The notes: generated by a model not told the origin, from the letters alone. Positions 13,311-25,359 are shown, numbered from the stretch's first letter. The stretch: 64,000 nucleotides of DNA from Vitis vinifera (GCF_030704535.1 NC_081820.1:22085001-22149000), one strand, 5' to 3'. Numbers and translations: made by a program.

Positions 13311-15035
13311 GGGCCGCACCTATATCGATCGGCCATCTTCGTGTCAGTCAATTTCCGGGGCCGCACCTATATCAATCGGCCATCTTCCTATCAGTTCAGT
13401 TTCTGGGACCGCACCTATATCGACCGGTCATTTGTCGTGTCAGTTTGAGTCGGGGCCGCACCTATATCGATCGACCATCTCTTTGTCATGTCAGTTCAGT
13501 TTTCGGGACCGCACCTATATCGATCGGTCATTACCGTGTCAGTTTGAGTCGGGCCCGCACCTATATCAATCGGCCATCTTCCTATTAGTTCAGTTTCTGG
13601 GATCGCACCTATATCGATCGGTCATTCGTCATGTCAGTTTGAGTCGGGGCCGCACCTATATCAATCGGCCATCTCCTTGTCATTATCGTGTCAGTTTGAG
13701 TCGAGGCCGCACTTATATCGATTGGCCATCTTCCTATCAGTTCATTTTTTGGGACCGCACCTATATCGATCGGTCATTATCGTGTCATCTTGAGTCAGGG
13801 CTGCACCTATATCGATCGGCCATCTTCCTATCAGTTCGGTTTTCGGGACCACACCTATATCAATCGGTCATTATCGTGTCAGTTTGAGTCGGGGCCGCAC
13901 CTATATCAATCGGTCATCTTCCTATCAGTTCAGTTTCTGGGACCGCACCTATATCGACGGGTCATTTGTCGTGTCAGTTTGAGTCGAGGCCGCACCTATA
14001 TCGATCGGCCATCTTCCTATCAGTTCGGTTTCCGGGACCGCACCTATATCGATCGGTCATTATCGTGTCAGTTTGAGTCGGGGCCGCACCTATATCAATC
14101 GGTCATCTTCCTATCAGTTCAGTTTCTGGGACTGCACCTATATCAACCGGTCATTCGTCGTGTTAGTTTGAGTCGGGGCCGCACCTATATCATTCGGCCA
14201 TCTCCTTGTCATTATTGTGTCAATTTGAGTCGGGGCCGCACCTATATCGATCGGCCATCTCTTTGTCATGTCAGTTCAGTTTCCGGGACCGCACCTATAT
14301 CGATCTGTTATTATCGTGTCAGTTTGAGTCGGGGCCGCACCTATATTGATCGGTCATCTCTTTGTCATGTCAGTTCAGTTTCTGGGACCGCACCTATATC
14401 GATCGGTCATTATCGTGTCAGTTTGAGTCGGGGCCACACCTATATCGATCGGTCATCTCCTTGTCATGTCAGTTCAGTTTCTGGGACCGCACTTATATCG
14501 ATCGGTCATTATCGTGTCAATTTGAGTCGGGGCCGCACCTATATCAATCGGTCATCTTCCTATCAGTTCAGTTTGAGTCGGGACCGCACCTATATCGATC
14601 GGTCATTGTCCTGTCAGTTAGAGTCCGGGGCCACACCTATATCAATCGGCCATCTTCCTATCAGTTCAATTTGAGTCGGGACCGCACCTATATTGATCGG
14701 TCATTGTCTTGTCAGTTAGAGTCCAGGGCCGCACCTATATCAATCGACCATCTTCCTATCAGTTCAGTTTGAGTCGGGGCCGCACCTATATCGATCGGTC
14801 ATCTCCTTGTCATGTCAGTTTGTGTTTCCGGGGCCGCACCTATATCAATCGGTCATCTTCCTATCAGTTCAGTTTGAGTCGGGACCGCACCTATATCGAT
14901 CGGTCATTCGTCGTGCTAGTTTGAGTTGGGGCCGCACCTATATCGATCGGCCATATTCCTATCACTTTTCGTGTTTGACTTGAGTCGGGACCGCACCCAT
15001 ATCGATCGGTCATTCATCTTATCAGTTCAGTTCGA
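13311..15035 (+). repeat. 47-bp satellite-like tandem array inside the LTR element
   Basis: The word CCGCACCTATATCGATCGG repeats every 46-53 bp, mostly 47-48. The first starts are near 13,315, 13,362, 13,410, 13,457, 13,510, 13,556, 13,604 and 13,651. There are roughly 36 monomers. Two monomer types tend to alternate, one followed by CCATCTTCCTATCAGTTCAG and one by TCATTATCGTGTCAGTTTGA, giving a higher-order unit near 95 bp. Because 47 is not a multiple of three, long open frames of repeated GRTYIDR-like peptide appear in more than one forward frame. These are read as artefacts of the array. Ogre-type elements are known to carry satellite-like arrays near their 3' end. Confidence 0.9.
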
Positions 15036-15646
15036 CGTCCAGGGTCTTTGTTCAGTATGACATTCAGAGTCACATCTTCAGTTTTGGCATTCAGAGCCAT
15101 TGTACATACTCATCCAGGCATTTTTGGGTCACCATGTATCATCCATTTTGGGCACTTAGAGTCACTTTCCTCACCTGGTTACTTGGTGCTTATCGCCTAT
15201 TCATCATTGCTCTTCTAGACTTCCCCTTCCACTACACATGACATAGTTATTTGAGTCCGTGACGCATATTTCGATCATGTTGTTGGGCACCCTACACTTG
15301 GCATTCTCGTATAGTTCACATAGGGCAGTCTCCTTCGGGCACATTCTTTCTTGTACTCCAGGGTGGTTCGACCGTTACTCATCTTTGACATTGATCTTCG
15401 AGTCACTTTTGGAGACGTCTTAGAGGGAGCTTGGATCCCTAGTGTGGCTGCAGAGGCATTTTGAGACATCATTTTGTTTTAAGGTTAGAGCCTTTGTGTT
15501 AGTCTGCTAGCCTGAGTGAGTTTGTATTTCACTATTATCCCTATGGGGGTCTCCTCGGTTCTTCGGTAGAGTTCACTTCATTCCACTCACTATTCACACT
15601 TGCTTTTCACTCCAGTGTTCATATTCCTTACACTCGTGAGCTCTAC
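15036..15646 (+). other. 3' non-coding end of the LTR element
   Basis: This is unique sequence between the 47-bp array and the polypurine tract. It contains decayed short repeats of the type ATTCAGAGTCA and TTTGGGTCA, about 15,060-15,180. No gene was recognised. Confidence 0.5.
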
Positions 15647-15648
15647 CG

Positions 15649-15662
15649 AAGAGGGGCATATT
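15649..15662 (+). promoter_or_regulatory. Polypurine tract of the LTR element
   Basis: GAAGAGGGGCATAT lies immediately before the 3' LTR start TGTAGACCCCC. The purine-rich GAAGAGGGG part is in the position required for plus-strand priming. Confidence 0.6.
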
Positions 15663-18008
15663 TGTAGACCCCCTCCCGGGGAGGAGGATTTTTTGGCCTT
15701 TTTTATTTTGCTATCATGATTACTTTTCTGACCACCCGGAGCTATGGGATGGGATGAGGCGAGCTGCTGGTGGCGGCGAGAGACAGCTTGGAGGAGAAGT
15801 TGCCAGCAGAGAAAAAAGATATGTATTTCTTTGGGGCTTGCCAAGAGGAAAGGGGGGAGGCCACGGTTGAAAAAAAGGAGAACAGAGAGAGATTTTTATC
15901 TAGGGGAAAAAACAGAGGACACCATTAGGAGCCATTTTGGGGTGGACAACAAACAAGTTAGTGAATGCTATGCTTTCGAAATCAATTTTCATGTTTTATT
16001 TCATCTCGCTATACATATTCTCATGATTTTGTTATGTTATTATTTGTCCAAGAACTGATATTTCGCATACTGGTGCATGAGATAAAATATTGGTTTCAAT
16101 GTTTTAATATTGAGAAGCAAGTTAACGTGACTGTAAGATGGGATTTTCGCTACCTATTTATGCTACAAATATTCCCAATTTTTTTTCTTTTCTACCCCAC
16201 CTGGACAAACCAAATAATAGGAAATGAAGATGGAAGAAAAAGGAAAGGGAAAAGGTCTTACAGAGGGGATGTTTGAAAAGAGTATCTGGGTGAGAGAATA
16301 AAAAAAATATATATATATATATATAAAAACAGGGGAATGGGATTTTTTTTTTCGGGATTGGGAGGAAGCTCTCTAGATGAAAGTTGTGTTTAATTGATTC
16401 ATCCTCGAGGAATGTGGAAGCATCATTTTTGGATAATCTCGCGAGTGCCATTCTCGCCGTCTTCCATCAAAGCCAAGGATTTTCGCCTTTTTGGATGGGA
16501 GAAGCTGGTCAACACAGTTCTCGGCCAAGGAAAACGCGTTGATGTATTTTTGTGGAGGAACAAGAAGATCTCCGCCGGAGTTCTTGGCGGAGCTGTGCAG
16601 CGATGAGGGGATGCCGGCAAGACTGCACACTGGGAACATGAAGCTTTTCTCTCTCATGAAATGTCATTAAGGCTAACTCCAATTTGTCTTTGATTTTGGG
16701 AGCAGCATTTAATGAAGGCACCATTAGAAGCCTCCATCCCAGATCTCATCATTAGTCAAATGTGTTTCTTTATTGTTTTATTTTTTTATTTTCTTATTTA
16801 TCTATTATTATTTCCTTAACCCATAAAAGCTAGCCATCACATGAAAAGCCATCTTGCACTCCATGTTCTAATTTCCATTGTCCCCATCGACACTACCAAC
16901 CCACTACCAATCTCACCTTTTTTTTTATTCTTTCACATTTTGATGTCCAAATTTAATCTTCCAAATTTTTAATTTTTAAATTTAATTTTCAAATTTCCAA
17001 ATTCTTTAAAAATTAATTTTCAAAACTTTATTTTCTCAATTTAATCTTCAAAACTCTAATTTCCAAACTTCATTTTCTTTCAAATTAATTTTCAAAACTC
17101 CAATTTCTCTCAAATTTAATTCCCAAAATTTAAATTTCTAAATTTAATTTTTAAGACTCCACTTTTCAAATAAATTTCAAAAATCCAATTTTCTCTCAAA
17201 TAGTTTTAATTCCATTTTTCAAACAATCTCATGTTCCTCTTGATTTCAATGAGCACAAATTTAACTTTGTGATTCTAATTAATGGAATTTACGAAAATAA
17301 TTCATGCAAAAATAAATGGGCTTTGGTGGGGGCCCGACATATGTGACTTTATGACTGATTGATTGATTGGCTGGTTGTTTTGATTGCTATATATGAGTGA
17401 TTCATTCTGTTCTATGTTATGCACACGATTGCTCTGAATTTGTTCACTAACTTTTGTTTCCCATGAAATAAATGAGCTCATCACTTAGGTACGTCTTTTG
17501 TTTCTCTTGTTCATTCAGTTATTTTTGTTTTGAGTGACATATTTCATGTTCATTATTATGCGCTAACCCTATCTCTTGATAGCACATTGTGGCTTATCTC
17601 CCAGGTGCGCATCCACTCCCTTTCTGGTCTTTCTATATGCATGTCTCGATTCTTATGTGTGCATGATCATTCAGGATATCCATTGATTTACTCATCAATT
17701 GTCACATCAGCTTCATTTTATTAGTAGAGACTCGTTTTTAGGGACTTAGAAGGGTGCTACGGTTTTTACCGTACCTTCCTGATAAGTAACCTAACCCCCG
17801 AACCCGATCCGGTTTTTCGCAGATCACCTTTTCCAAAATAAGGAGTCACACTTAGGGTTTTCTTTCTTATTTTGTTTACCCTTTAAAAATAAAACAAAAA
17901 TAAGTGGCGACTCCAAGTTAGTTTTCTTAATCAAATAAAATCATTTTTCAAAATAAAAATCGAGCTCGCCATCGAGTGGGAAACGCATGAGCCGAAATGC
18001 GGGGTCCA
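15663..18008 (+). repeat. 3' LTR of Ogre/Tat-like element
   Basis: The repeat starts TGTAGACCCCCTCCC just after the polypurine tract and ends GCGGGGTCCA, giving about 2.35 kb. Its last 590 bp match the 5' LTR (5,530-6,119) with roughly a dozen differences. It contains an (AT)n run at about 16,306-16,326 and a long stretch of degenerate TTTTCAAA/TTTAATTT repeats at about 16,930-17,230. The flanking sequence from 18,009 is the 336-bp host tandem repeat, so this right border is well supported. Confidence 0.8.
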
Positions 18009-18495
18009 TAGTTGGGTAGAGAAATGAAACATGAAATAAGTTGTTTTGAATCATGATTTCCATTTTAAGGTATAATAAAGGCTTCACATGAATTGGAATA
18101 TATGTAAATTACCAAAAGAAAAAATTTCTATTCACATGAAGAATTGTTACTTCAAATAATGTTTTCACCTGGTGTCTTCTCAAAATGCTTTTGGACATTG
18201 AAGAATCATTTCTTTCACATGAAGAAACAAAAAGTATTTTTAAGTCTTTGATTTCACATGGGGGAAGAGCAATGAAAGTTTAAAAAGTCTTTAAGGTAAG
18301 GGTCATAATGTTACATCTTTCAAACTTGTCTAATCAAATCGAGTTATGTTGGGTAGAGAAGTGAAGCATGAAATAAGTTGTTTTAAATCATGATTTCTAT
18401 TTTAAGGCATAATAAAGGCTTCACACGAATTGGTATGTATGTAAATTACTGAAAGAAAAATTTTTCTTTTAAATATTTCACAAAGAATGATAGAG
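18009..18495. repeat. 336-bp tandem repeat, about 1.4 units (unit 1)
   Basis: The landmark GTTGGGTAGAGAA(A/G)TGAA occurs near 18,011 and 18,350, one period apart. The sequence matches the four-unit array at 45,905-47,260. The LTR element above is inserted in this array, cutting off its left part. No coding potential was seen. Confidence 0.8.
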
Positions 18496-19255
18496 TAGCT
18501 CACCTATATCGAGAAAACGACTTCATTTGTATGTATGTATGAAATTTAGTTGTGGGTTATACATTAATGTAACCTTATTAATTATGATGAGAGAAAAAAA
18601 AGGTACTATCTCAAAATTGAGTATGTTCCAATATATATATACTTATAATATACATAATCAAAACCTTATGAACAATGATAAAAGAAAAAGAAAGATACAA
18701 GACCCTCAATTAAGGAAATAAAATTGAATAATAGTAGTTTTCCAATAAAACAAGGAAAAGATGGAAAGAAAATTTATCATTTTGTTGACTCAAGTCTCCA
18801 TGTGTTCAACTCAAAGACTTATCAACTATGCAAAAGTTATAAGAACTTTTTAATAATAACAAATAATATTTCACATTGTATATATCAAATATAATAGAGT
18901 TTTAATATAAAAAAATTAAATAAATAAGAGTAACTAATATCACCACAATTGTTTCCACTGGTCTCTATTATAATTAAAATGCCTCAAAGAGAAAGCACAA
19001 ACTGAACTATAGAGTAATCAACAATGCTAAATAAGCAAAAACATTACACGTCTTATATTCAAGTTATAATATAAATTTAGTACGAAAAAATTGATTAAAT
19101 AAGAAAAAAAATAAACATAAACAAATTATATTAATCAATTTTCTCTCAAAAAATTGTTAAATTTTTTTATTACTCAAATTGTTTTAATGTTTACAATGTA
19201 TTCATGTGACATAAGTTATATAACATGTTTATAAGGTCTTTAAATAGTGTTGAGT
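18496..19255. other. AT-rich flank in duplicated segment A, no gene seen
   Basis: This stretch is AT-rich and aligns base for base with about 47,276-48,040 in the second copy. Short open stretches are random-looking. It lies directly upstream of the small secreted-peptide ORF and so could hold its promoter. Confidence 0.5.
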
Positions 19256-19413
19256 GCATAAAAGGAGCCATAACTTATTATATTTGAATCCTCCTCTCTG
19301 TTTCTACTAGAGCAATCATGATAAACTCCAAATTACCAATCATTGTGTTCCTTCTACTCTTTTTTCTCCTTGATCATTTCAACCTTATGCAAAGTAGACA
19401 ACTTTGTTTGTAA
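19256..19413 (+). CDS. Small ORF, 31 residues, secretion-signal-like (copy 1)
   Basis: The ATG is at 19,318 and the stop TAA at 19,411-19,413. The peptide starts MINSKLPIIVFLLLFFLL and ends in SRQLCL. The hydrophobic run at residues 6-18 after a basic residue looks like a signal peptide or a single membrane anchor. A TATA-like GCATAAAAGG lies at 19,256-19,265, about 55 bp before the ATG. The second copy at 48,104 is kept in frame with only substitutions (P7A, R27K, Q28H). It could be a short secreted peptide, the first exon of a longer gene cut by the MITE that follows, or chance. The feature includes the TATA-like site. Function is unknown. Confidence 0.35.
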
Positions 19414-19414
19414 T

Positions 19415-19916
19415 TAAGAATGACAATAAGGTAGGTTTCAGACAAGTTACCCTCATTCCAACCCCATCCTATTTATTTTTATCTATTATCATCCCCATCT
19501 AAAAATCAATAAAATTAAATGAGGTAGTGTAGGAATAGGAAATTCCCATACTCGGTCCTATTCTATTTATTATTATTATTTTTTAAAATAATTTTTATTA
19601 AAAATCATTATAATTTATAAATAAATAAAAAGTATAAGTGTTTATAATTTATTTTTATGAAAAGTAATATTTTACATATATGTTAAAAATGAAAAAGAAA
19701 ATGAATTAAAATAATTTTTTATTTAACTTTATATATAATTGGGATGGGGCAGGGCAAGGTAGGACAAAGTCATACCTGAACCTACCTCAAACCCATCCTA
19801 AGTTTTTAAAAATCTCTCAAATTATTCCTAAACCTATTTATCTTTATCCCAAACACATAACAATAGGGATGGAATGAAGCGTGTACTCGAAAAAACCCGT
19901 CTCATTGTCATCCTTA
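19415..19916. mobile_element. hAT-type MITE, 502 bp (copy 1)
   Basis: The ends are inverted: TAAGAATGACAAT at the left, ATTGTCATCCTTA at the right. They are flanked by the 8-bp direct repeats TTTGTAAT (19,407-19,414) and TTTATAAT (19,917-19,924), which have one mismatch. An 8-bp target duplication is the rule for hAT elements. No coding region is present. The same insertion occurs at 48,201-48,701, so it predates the segmental duplication. The left target repeat contains the stop codon of the small ORF. Confidence 0.75.
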
Positions 19917-19924
19917 TTTATAAT

Positions 19925-20930
19925 AAAATAATCTCTTATGAACTTTAAACAGACTCTCATTGATCCTGCACATCATCTCTTATCTTGGTCTGGAGGATAA
20001 GACTGATGTGGATGGACAAGAGTCCCACTGCCACAACATTACTATTAGAGTTATCGAGATTTATATGATGAATCATGGTAGTTCTAATTTCTCAATATAG
20101 TATTCCCAATTGTTCTCATTAGAATTTTTGTTATTATGACATAGAATAAGTAATATTTGTCCAATAATACCTACGTCTATCTTCTGAAAAAAGAAATTAA
20201 TTTTACGTCACCTAAAAGTAAGTTTTAGTTACTCTTTTATAGTAAAGAAATTTGATTCATTTTAAGACTTGTTGTTGGGCATTGTGGAATATAAATAGTA
20301 GTTTCCATGAACTCTTTCAAAAATACTTTTAAGTCTTCCATTTCACACCCAAGGAGACTTTTTAAGTCATCATTTGCACTTGAGTGGAAGACCAATTGAA
20401 ATTTAAGGAGTCTTCAAAGTTAACAGCAAGTGATTAAATCTATCAAATCAATTTGTCCAATAAAATAAGTAATGTTGAGTGGAATTTGTGCAATACAAAG
20501 TAAGTTAGTTTGATTAATGATTTCCATCACAAGACATATTGATAACTTCACATAAATGTAAAATACCCCAACAATTTTAATTTATTTATTCTATGTATAA
20601 AGTATATTCTCATGCTATTGATATTTTATATAATATTGTGCAAACTTTAGAAGTTGAGGAAATATTTTTCGTAGAATGATATTAAAAGCAAATCTCAAAA
20701 TATTTGTCTAACTAGATGCTTATTGATATTAATTTTTCCATGTTTTTGTTCATTGAAGTCCACTGAGAAAAAAATCAAACTTAATTCCATCATAAATGGT
20801 CAAAAGAAAAAAGTGGAGTAAAATATTTATAACCCCTTTCCTCTTACTAAAGATGTGAAGAAATTAAAACATTAAAAATCCAAATAGTGATATTCCAAAA
20901 AGTTCAGAAGTCATGAATACAACTTAATCA
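19925..20930. other. Segment A spacer with a diverged copy of the 336-bp repeat
   Basis: No gene was seen. About 20,225-20,580 is a recognisable but diverged relative of the 336-bp unit. It shows TTTCACACCCAAGGAGAC, CTTTTTAAGTC and AAGTAATGTTGAGTGGAAT in the same order as the unit's equivalents. Its copy in the second unit is at about 49,020-49,370. Confidence 0.5.
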
Positions 20931-21089
20931 TTCACCATATTGGAGAGATTGATTGTAAGGAGGGGATGTTGAGGATCATGGGAGTTTTGGATGGTGATAG
21001 GATCGTTAGTGGAAAAGAGGGTTCCACCGGAAGCCGTTGAGGAGATTGGTTGTAGAAAATACGCCCAAGAATATTAAGCTCTAATACCA
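20931..21089 (-). mobile_element. Copia-type primer site and start of internal region, truncated (copy 1)
   Basis: On the minus strand, TGGTATTAGAGC (21,089-21,078) directly follows an LTR end in ...CAACA. This is the initiator-tRNA-Met primer site of Copia elements with one mismatch. About 150 bp of internal-type sequence follows. The rest of the element is absent. Confidence 0.6.
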
Positions 21090-21265
21090 TGTTGAAATAG
21101 AGAGAGGATTATGGAGAAACAATAACTTGACTTTTTCATTAATTAAGAATGAATATATATACACAAAATTGGGCATTACTGTAAGTTATCCAAAACACAA
21201 AAATAGGAAACAATCCTATAATTAGGGGATTACAACTAATTATAAGGATATTACAACTAATTACA
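21090..21265 (-). repeat. Short Copia-like LTR, 176 bp (copy 1)
   Basis: On the minus strand it begins TGTAATTAGTTGTAATATCC and ends ...TTTCAACA, with a primer site adjoining. The second copy, 49,885-50,060, is also 176 bp. It abuts the 3' end of the LRR pseudogene and seems to have truncated it. Confidence 0.6.
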
Positions 21266-22047
21266 AGAATTTAAAATATAAAAAAAAAATTATTGTAATG
21301 AATTCTCTAATACTAGGAGCAGTGTCCACAATTCCTGAGTTTGAGATGTACAAACTCTGAAGAGATCTTTGTGTTTGCAGCCATGCTGGAAACTTAGGGC
21401 CCATCTTGCAAGAAATCATCTTCATATATTGAAGTCGAAAAGGAGGAATCCAATTTGAGCTCACACTGAATGTTAGATACGTCCAAGACATCTTTAAGTA
21501 CTTCAAGTTTGAGAGTTTGGTAAAATGTACTTCTGATAAAATTCCTGCCAAAGGGTTTCTTCCTATAACTAGAGCTTCCAAATTTGAGAGAAGTCTCATG
21601 CTCTCTGGGAGAGCGCCATTTAATAGATTACCATAAAGATATAATGTGGACAAGGATGATAAATTTCCTATTGACGAAGGAACCTGACCATCCAAGGAAT
21701 TGTAATCAAGATTAAGTTCCTTTAGGTAGTTGAGCTGCCCTAAGGACTCTGGAATTTGCCCCTTTAATATCACGACCTATGATCTTTACGAGTTCATTTA
21801 AACACCACTTGGAGGTAGCATAGTTTTTTTAGAAAATAATAATAAAAGTCTTTGATCCTTGGATAGCTCTGGACAGACCCGATTAGATGTCCTCTCCTTT
21901 CTCAACTTCATCATCTCTGAAGGTGTGAATTCCATATGCAACCAAACTGTTATAAAGATGATCAGTAAAATTCTTGCGAGTGTCTTCACCTCTGAAACTC
22001 AATAACACATCATAACTATGAGGATTAGAAGTAGAAGATGAAGCCAT
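21266..22047 (-). pseudogene. TIR-LRR chimeric pseudogene (copy 1)
   Basis: On the minus strand the ATG at 22,047 begins [14 protein letters not shown] followed by [19 protein letters not shown], the start of a plant TIR domain as found in TNL immune receptors. Two in-frame stops break it (TAA at 21,885-21,883 and 21,831-21,829). Sequence still resembling TSKWCLNELVKII follows, to about 21,780. The DNA then changes, one frame over, to leucine-rich repeats of the receptor-like-protein type (21,773-21,300), with motifs ESLGQLNYLKELNL and SIGNLSSLSTLYLYGNLLNG. The LRR part resembles the full genes at 34.4 and 51.6 kb. No NB-ARC domain lies between. The 3' end is cut by the Copia-like LTR. It has no intact product. 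Confidence 0.85.
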
Positions 22048-23509
22048 TTTTGGACTGGTTCCGGAGGAGTTACAAGAAGGCTTAGAAAGAAAAGAAAGGG
22101 TCTTTCAATGATAAATGGCTGTTCTCCTCTTAGCAAGCAATATTTTTCTGGTCGGAGCTAGAAGGAAGAATATTGAAAGTTCCAAGGAAGAAAGAGAAAT
22201 ACTGTTGAGTGCCCTTTTCCAACCAACTGTGGGGCTGCCACTACTGTCCATATTCTCAAGCAGCTCCTTTAGATTGAATGGTTCATATCACTCTTCTTCG
22301 CTCCCTCCTTTGTCATTTTTCTTTAATTTTCTTCCATCTCTCATTCAACAACCAGAACTCACCCTTTCACATGTGCGCTAATTAATTCATTTTCTTTTAT
22401 GGAGCGTAGGTTGCAAACCGCATGAAACAAGGGCAGTGTTCGACATCGAGCGTGCTAAATCTTTAAACTAATACCCAAGGAATTGGCTGTTATTCCATCA
22501 TGTTAAGCTAGTAAATTGCTTAATGGTGCAAAACTTGAATTATTAGAGATGATAATTTCTCCATCCAAAATTCCCCTTGGATGATAATTTGTTCTAAAAA
22601 CACTTAATCCAAAAATTTAGTCACTTCCAATAGAAATATGTGCTGATTTTTTCAAAGTTGATTTGGCCACCATCCAAAATTCCAAATACAATTACCAGAG
22701 TCTATTTATCTACAAACGCAGACAAACTTTTTAAGACTCAAGATGTCCCTCTTGACTTCAATTATTTTGGTTTGTGAAGGATATTTCTCTCAACTTCCTA
22801 TGTATGAAAGAGATTTTTCTCAACTTGCTACATATGGAACAAACAATTTGATTGATGGAAAATTGGTAATGTTTTAAGAGAAAATTGGTTCAAATTAATA
22901 ATTTACTTATATTAGTTATCATTTATTTGTTCATTCAACATTTTAGTAGTGTGTTTGTTTGGGATACATAACGTTTAGTGTAGGTTGATTATTATCTAAT
23001 TTTTTTCACAATTGGCTCCTAATTTGGGCATAGTTGATTTCTTTGGATAAAATCTTTCAAGCAAAGCTACTCAAAACGCCACTTTTCCCTTGTTGAATTG
23101 AAAAGAATTGTTATAGTAAAGTTTGGTTTCCCCAATTGAGCCACAATATCACATTCAATTTTATTTATAGGTATTTTGAATATATATTTCAAAAACCACA
23201 TGTATATATACATGCATACCAACTTCATAGATGTCTATATATATTAAAATTTTATTTGAATTTAAAAAAAAAAGAAGTTGAAAATACATAAATTTATACC
23301 AAAAAAAAAATGTTTAGTTTTTATCTATAACAAGTCATTTACAACTTTTGTTCTTTTCTTCCCATTTTTCCTTTCTCTTGTTTTGAGAACCAATCGGAGC
23401 CTAATACTCTATAGTAGAAACAGTGGTCCTAAGTAACAAGATCTTAAGGCTATGCAATGTAATCAAGATAGCTAAAAAGTGGGAGGTAGACTAGACATTC
23501 ATAGAGATC
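22048..23509. other. Unit 1-specific flank, no gene seen
   Basis: 22,048-22,175 is the upstream flank of the TIR pseudogene and is shared with 50,691-50,817. From about 22,176 the sequence is unique to this unit. It includes a forward open stretch of 88 residues at 22,115-22,381 with no recognisable family, read as chance. The rest is AT-rich spacer. Confidence 0.5.
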
Positions 23510-23518
23510 CAAAAAAAA

Positions 23519-25350
23519 GAGTTTAAGACCAAAATAATTTATTTGTAAAAAAAAAATGATAAGAATAGTATTCATTTCAAAATATTTGTCAAAGTAGTCT
23601 TCTTTATCCACGTAAGCATCCACATGGATTTTAAGTGTAAAAAACCACCGTTGGTGACTGTGGTTTTAAAACTTACAGAAATTTCCTTAAAACCACAGTT
23701 ACAAACTGTAGTTTTACAATTTCTCTTAGAACCACAGTTACTAACTGTGGTTTTAAAAGAAGTATCCTTAAAACCACAGTTAGTAACTGTGGTTTTACAA
23801 TTATTTTTAATTCGCACCTATTTTAATGGTGTTATAATTTTAATATTATTTTTAAAATATTTTTTTATCAAAACAACCATAAAACCACAGTTAGTAACTG
23901 TGGTTTTACTAATGGTGTTGTAATTTTAATATTATTTTTAAAATATTTTTTATCAAAATAACCATAAAACCATAGTTACTAACTATGGTTTTACAATTAT
24001 TTTCAATCTGCATCTATTTTAATGGTATTGTAATTTTAATATTATTTTTAAAATATTTTTTTTATCAAAATTGTGATCCTCCCTAAAAAGTGTCACGTGG
24101 CCTCTTCTCCCTTGGCCACGTAGACGACCCCCTTGTGACGCGTGGCATCGCTTATTCCATCCGGACGGAAATTTTACTCATCCCACCCGAATATCTCATA
24201 GCCGCAATTCTGTCCGGCCGACATCCCACCTTCTCCGGATATTTCACATCTGGAGCCTATCGCCGGATGGAAGAGGAGGACGATTCAACTTCCCCGGACA
24301 AACATGTCCGGATCCTCTGGTAACGCTTACCCGGACAGCTTGGCTCGTCAAACGCTCGCGATTCGCCGGATCCATTTCCGCCCACAATCAAAAAGCAACT
24401 CTGACAATACTGACGACCAAGTCTCAGGATCCGGACATGTTTGTCCGAGGAAGTTGAATCGTCCTCCTTTCCCATCCGGCGACAGGCTCTGGATGTGAAA
24501 TATCCAAAGAAGGTGGAATGTCGGCCGGACAGAATTGCGGCTGTGAGATATCCGGGTGGGATGAGTAAAATTTCCGTCCTAGTGGAATGAGCGATGCCAC
24601 GCGTCGCAAGGGGGTCATCTGCGTGGCCAAGGGAGAAGAGGCCACGTGGCACTTTTTAGGGAGGATCCCACAATTTTGATAAAAAAATATTTTAAAAATA
24701 ATATTAAAATTACAACACCATTAAAATAGATGCGGATTGAAAATAATTGTAAAACCACAGTTAGTAATTGTGGTTTTATGGTTATTTTGATAAAAAATAT
24801 TTTAAAAATAATATTAAAATTACAACACCATTAGTAAAACCACAGTTAGTAACTGTGGTTTTATGGTTGTTTTGATAAAAAAAAATATTTTAAAAATAAT
24901 ATTAAAATTACAACACCATTAGTAAAACCACAGTTAGTAACTGTGGTTTTATGGTTGTTTTGATAAAAAAATATTTTAAAAATAATATTAAAATTATAAC
25001 ATCATTAAAATAGGTGCGGATTAAAAATAATTGTAAAACCACAGTTACTAATTGTGGTTTTAAGGGAAATTGTAAAACCACAGTTTGTAACTGTGGTTTT
25101 AAGGATACTTCTTTTTAAACCACAGTTAGTAACTGTGGTTCTAAGAGAAATTGTAAAACCACAGTTTGTAACTGTGGTTTTAAGGAAATTTCTGTAAGTT
25201 TTAAAACCACAGTCATCAACGGTGGTTTTTTACACTTAAAATCCATGTGGATGCTTACGTGGATAAAGAATACTACTTTGACAAATATTTTAAAATGGAT
25301 ACTATCCTTATCATTTTTTTTTACAAATAAATTATTTTGGTCTTAAACTC
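23519..25350. mobile_element. Foldback Mutator-like element, 1,832 bp
   Basis: The ends are inverted: GAGTTTAAGACCAAAATAAT at the left, ATTATTTTGGTCTTAAACTC at the right. They are flanked by a perfect 9-bp direct repeat CAAAAAAAA (23,510-23,518 and 25,351-25,359), the target length of Mutator-like elements. The inverted arms run about 800-920 bp each, from the ends to about 24,320 and from about 24,425, leaving a loop near 105 bp. Each arm contains repeated 27-bp palindromes of the type AAAACCACAGTTAGTAACTG plus TGGTTTT, about six in the left arm and eight in the right, and a GC-rich inner part. It encodes no transposase. Open frames in it are shadows of the repeats. Because the target is a poly(A) tract, the 9-bp call could be partly fortuitous. 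Confidence 0.85.
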
Positions 25351-25359
25351 CAAAAAAAA

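Noticed and set aside
13174..14924. Long forward open frames of up to 294 residues with repeated GRTYIDR-like peptides
   Set aside because: They follow the 47-bp tandem array and exist in several frames at once. There is no start context, no domain and no conservation beyond the DNA repeat.
13311..15035. CRISPR-like array
   Set aside because: The monomers abut without unique spacers, and the context is a plant retroelement.
23572..24652. Open frames on both strands within the foldback element
   Set aside because: They are mirror images produced by the inverted arms and palindromes. The peptides are simple repeats or reverse complements of each other.
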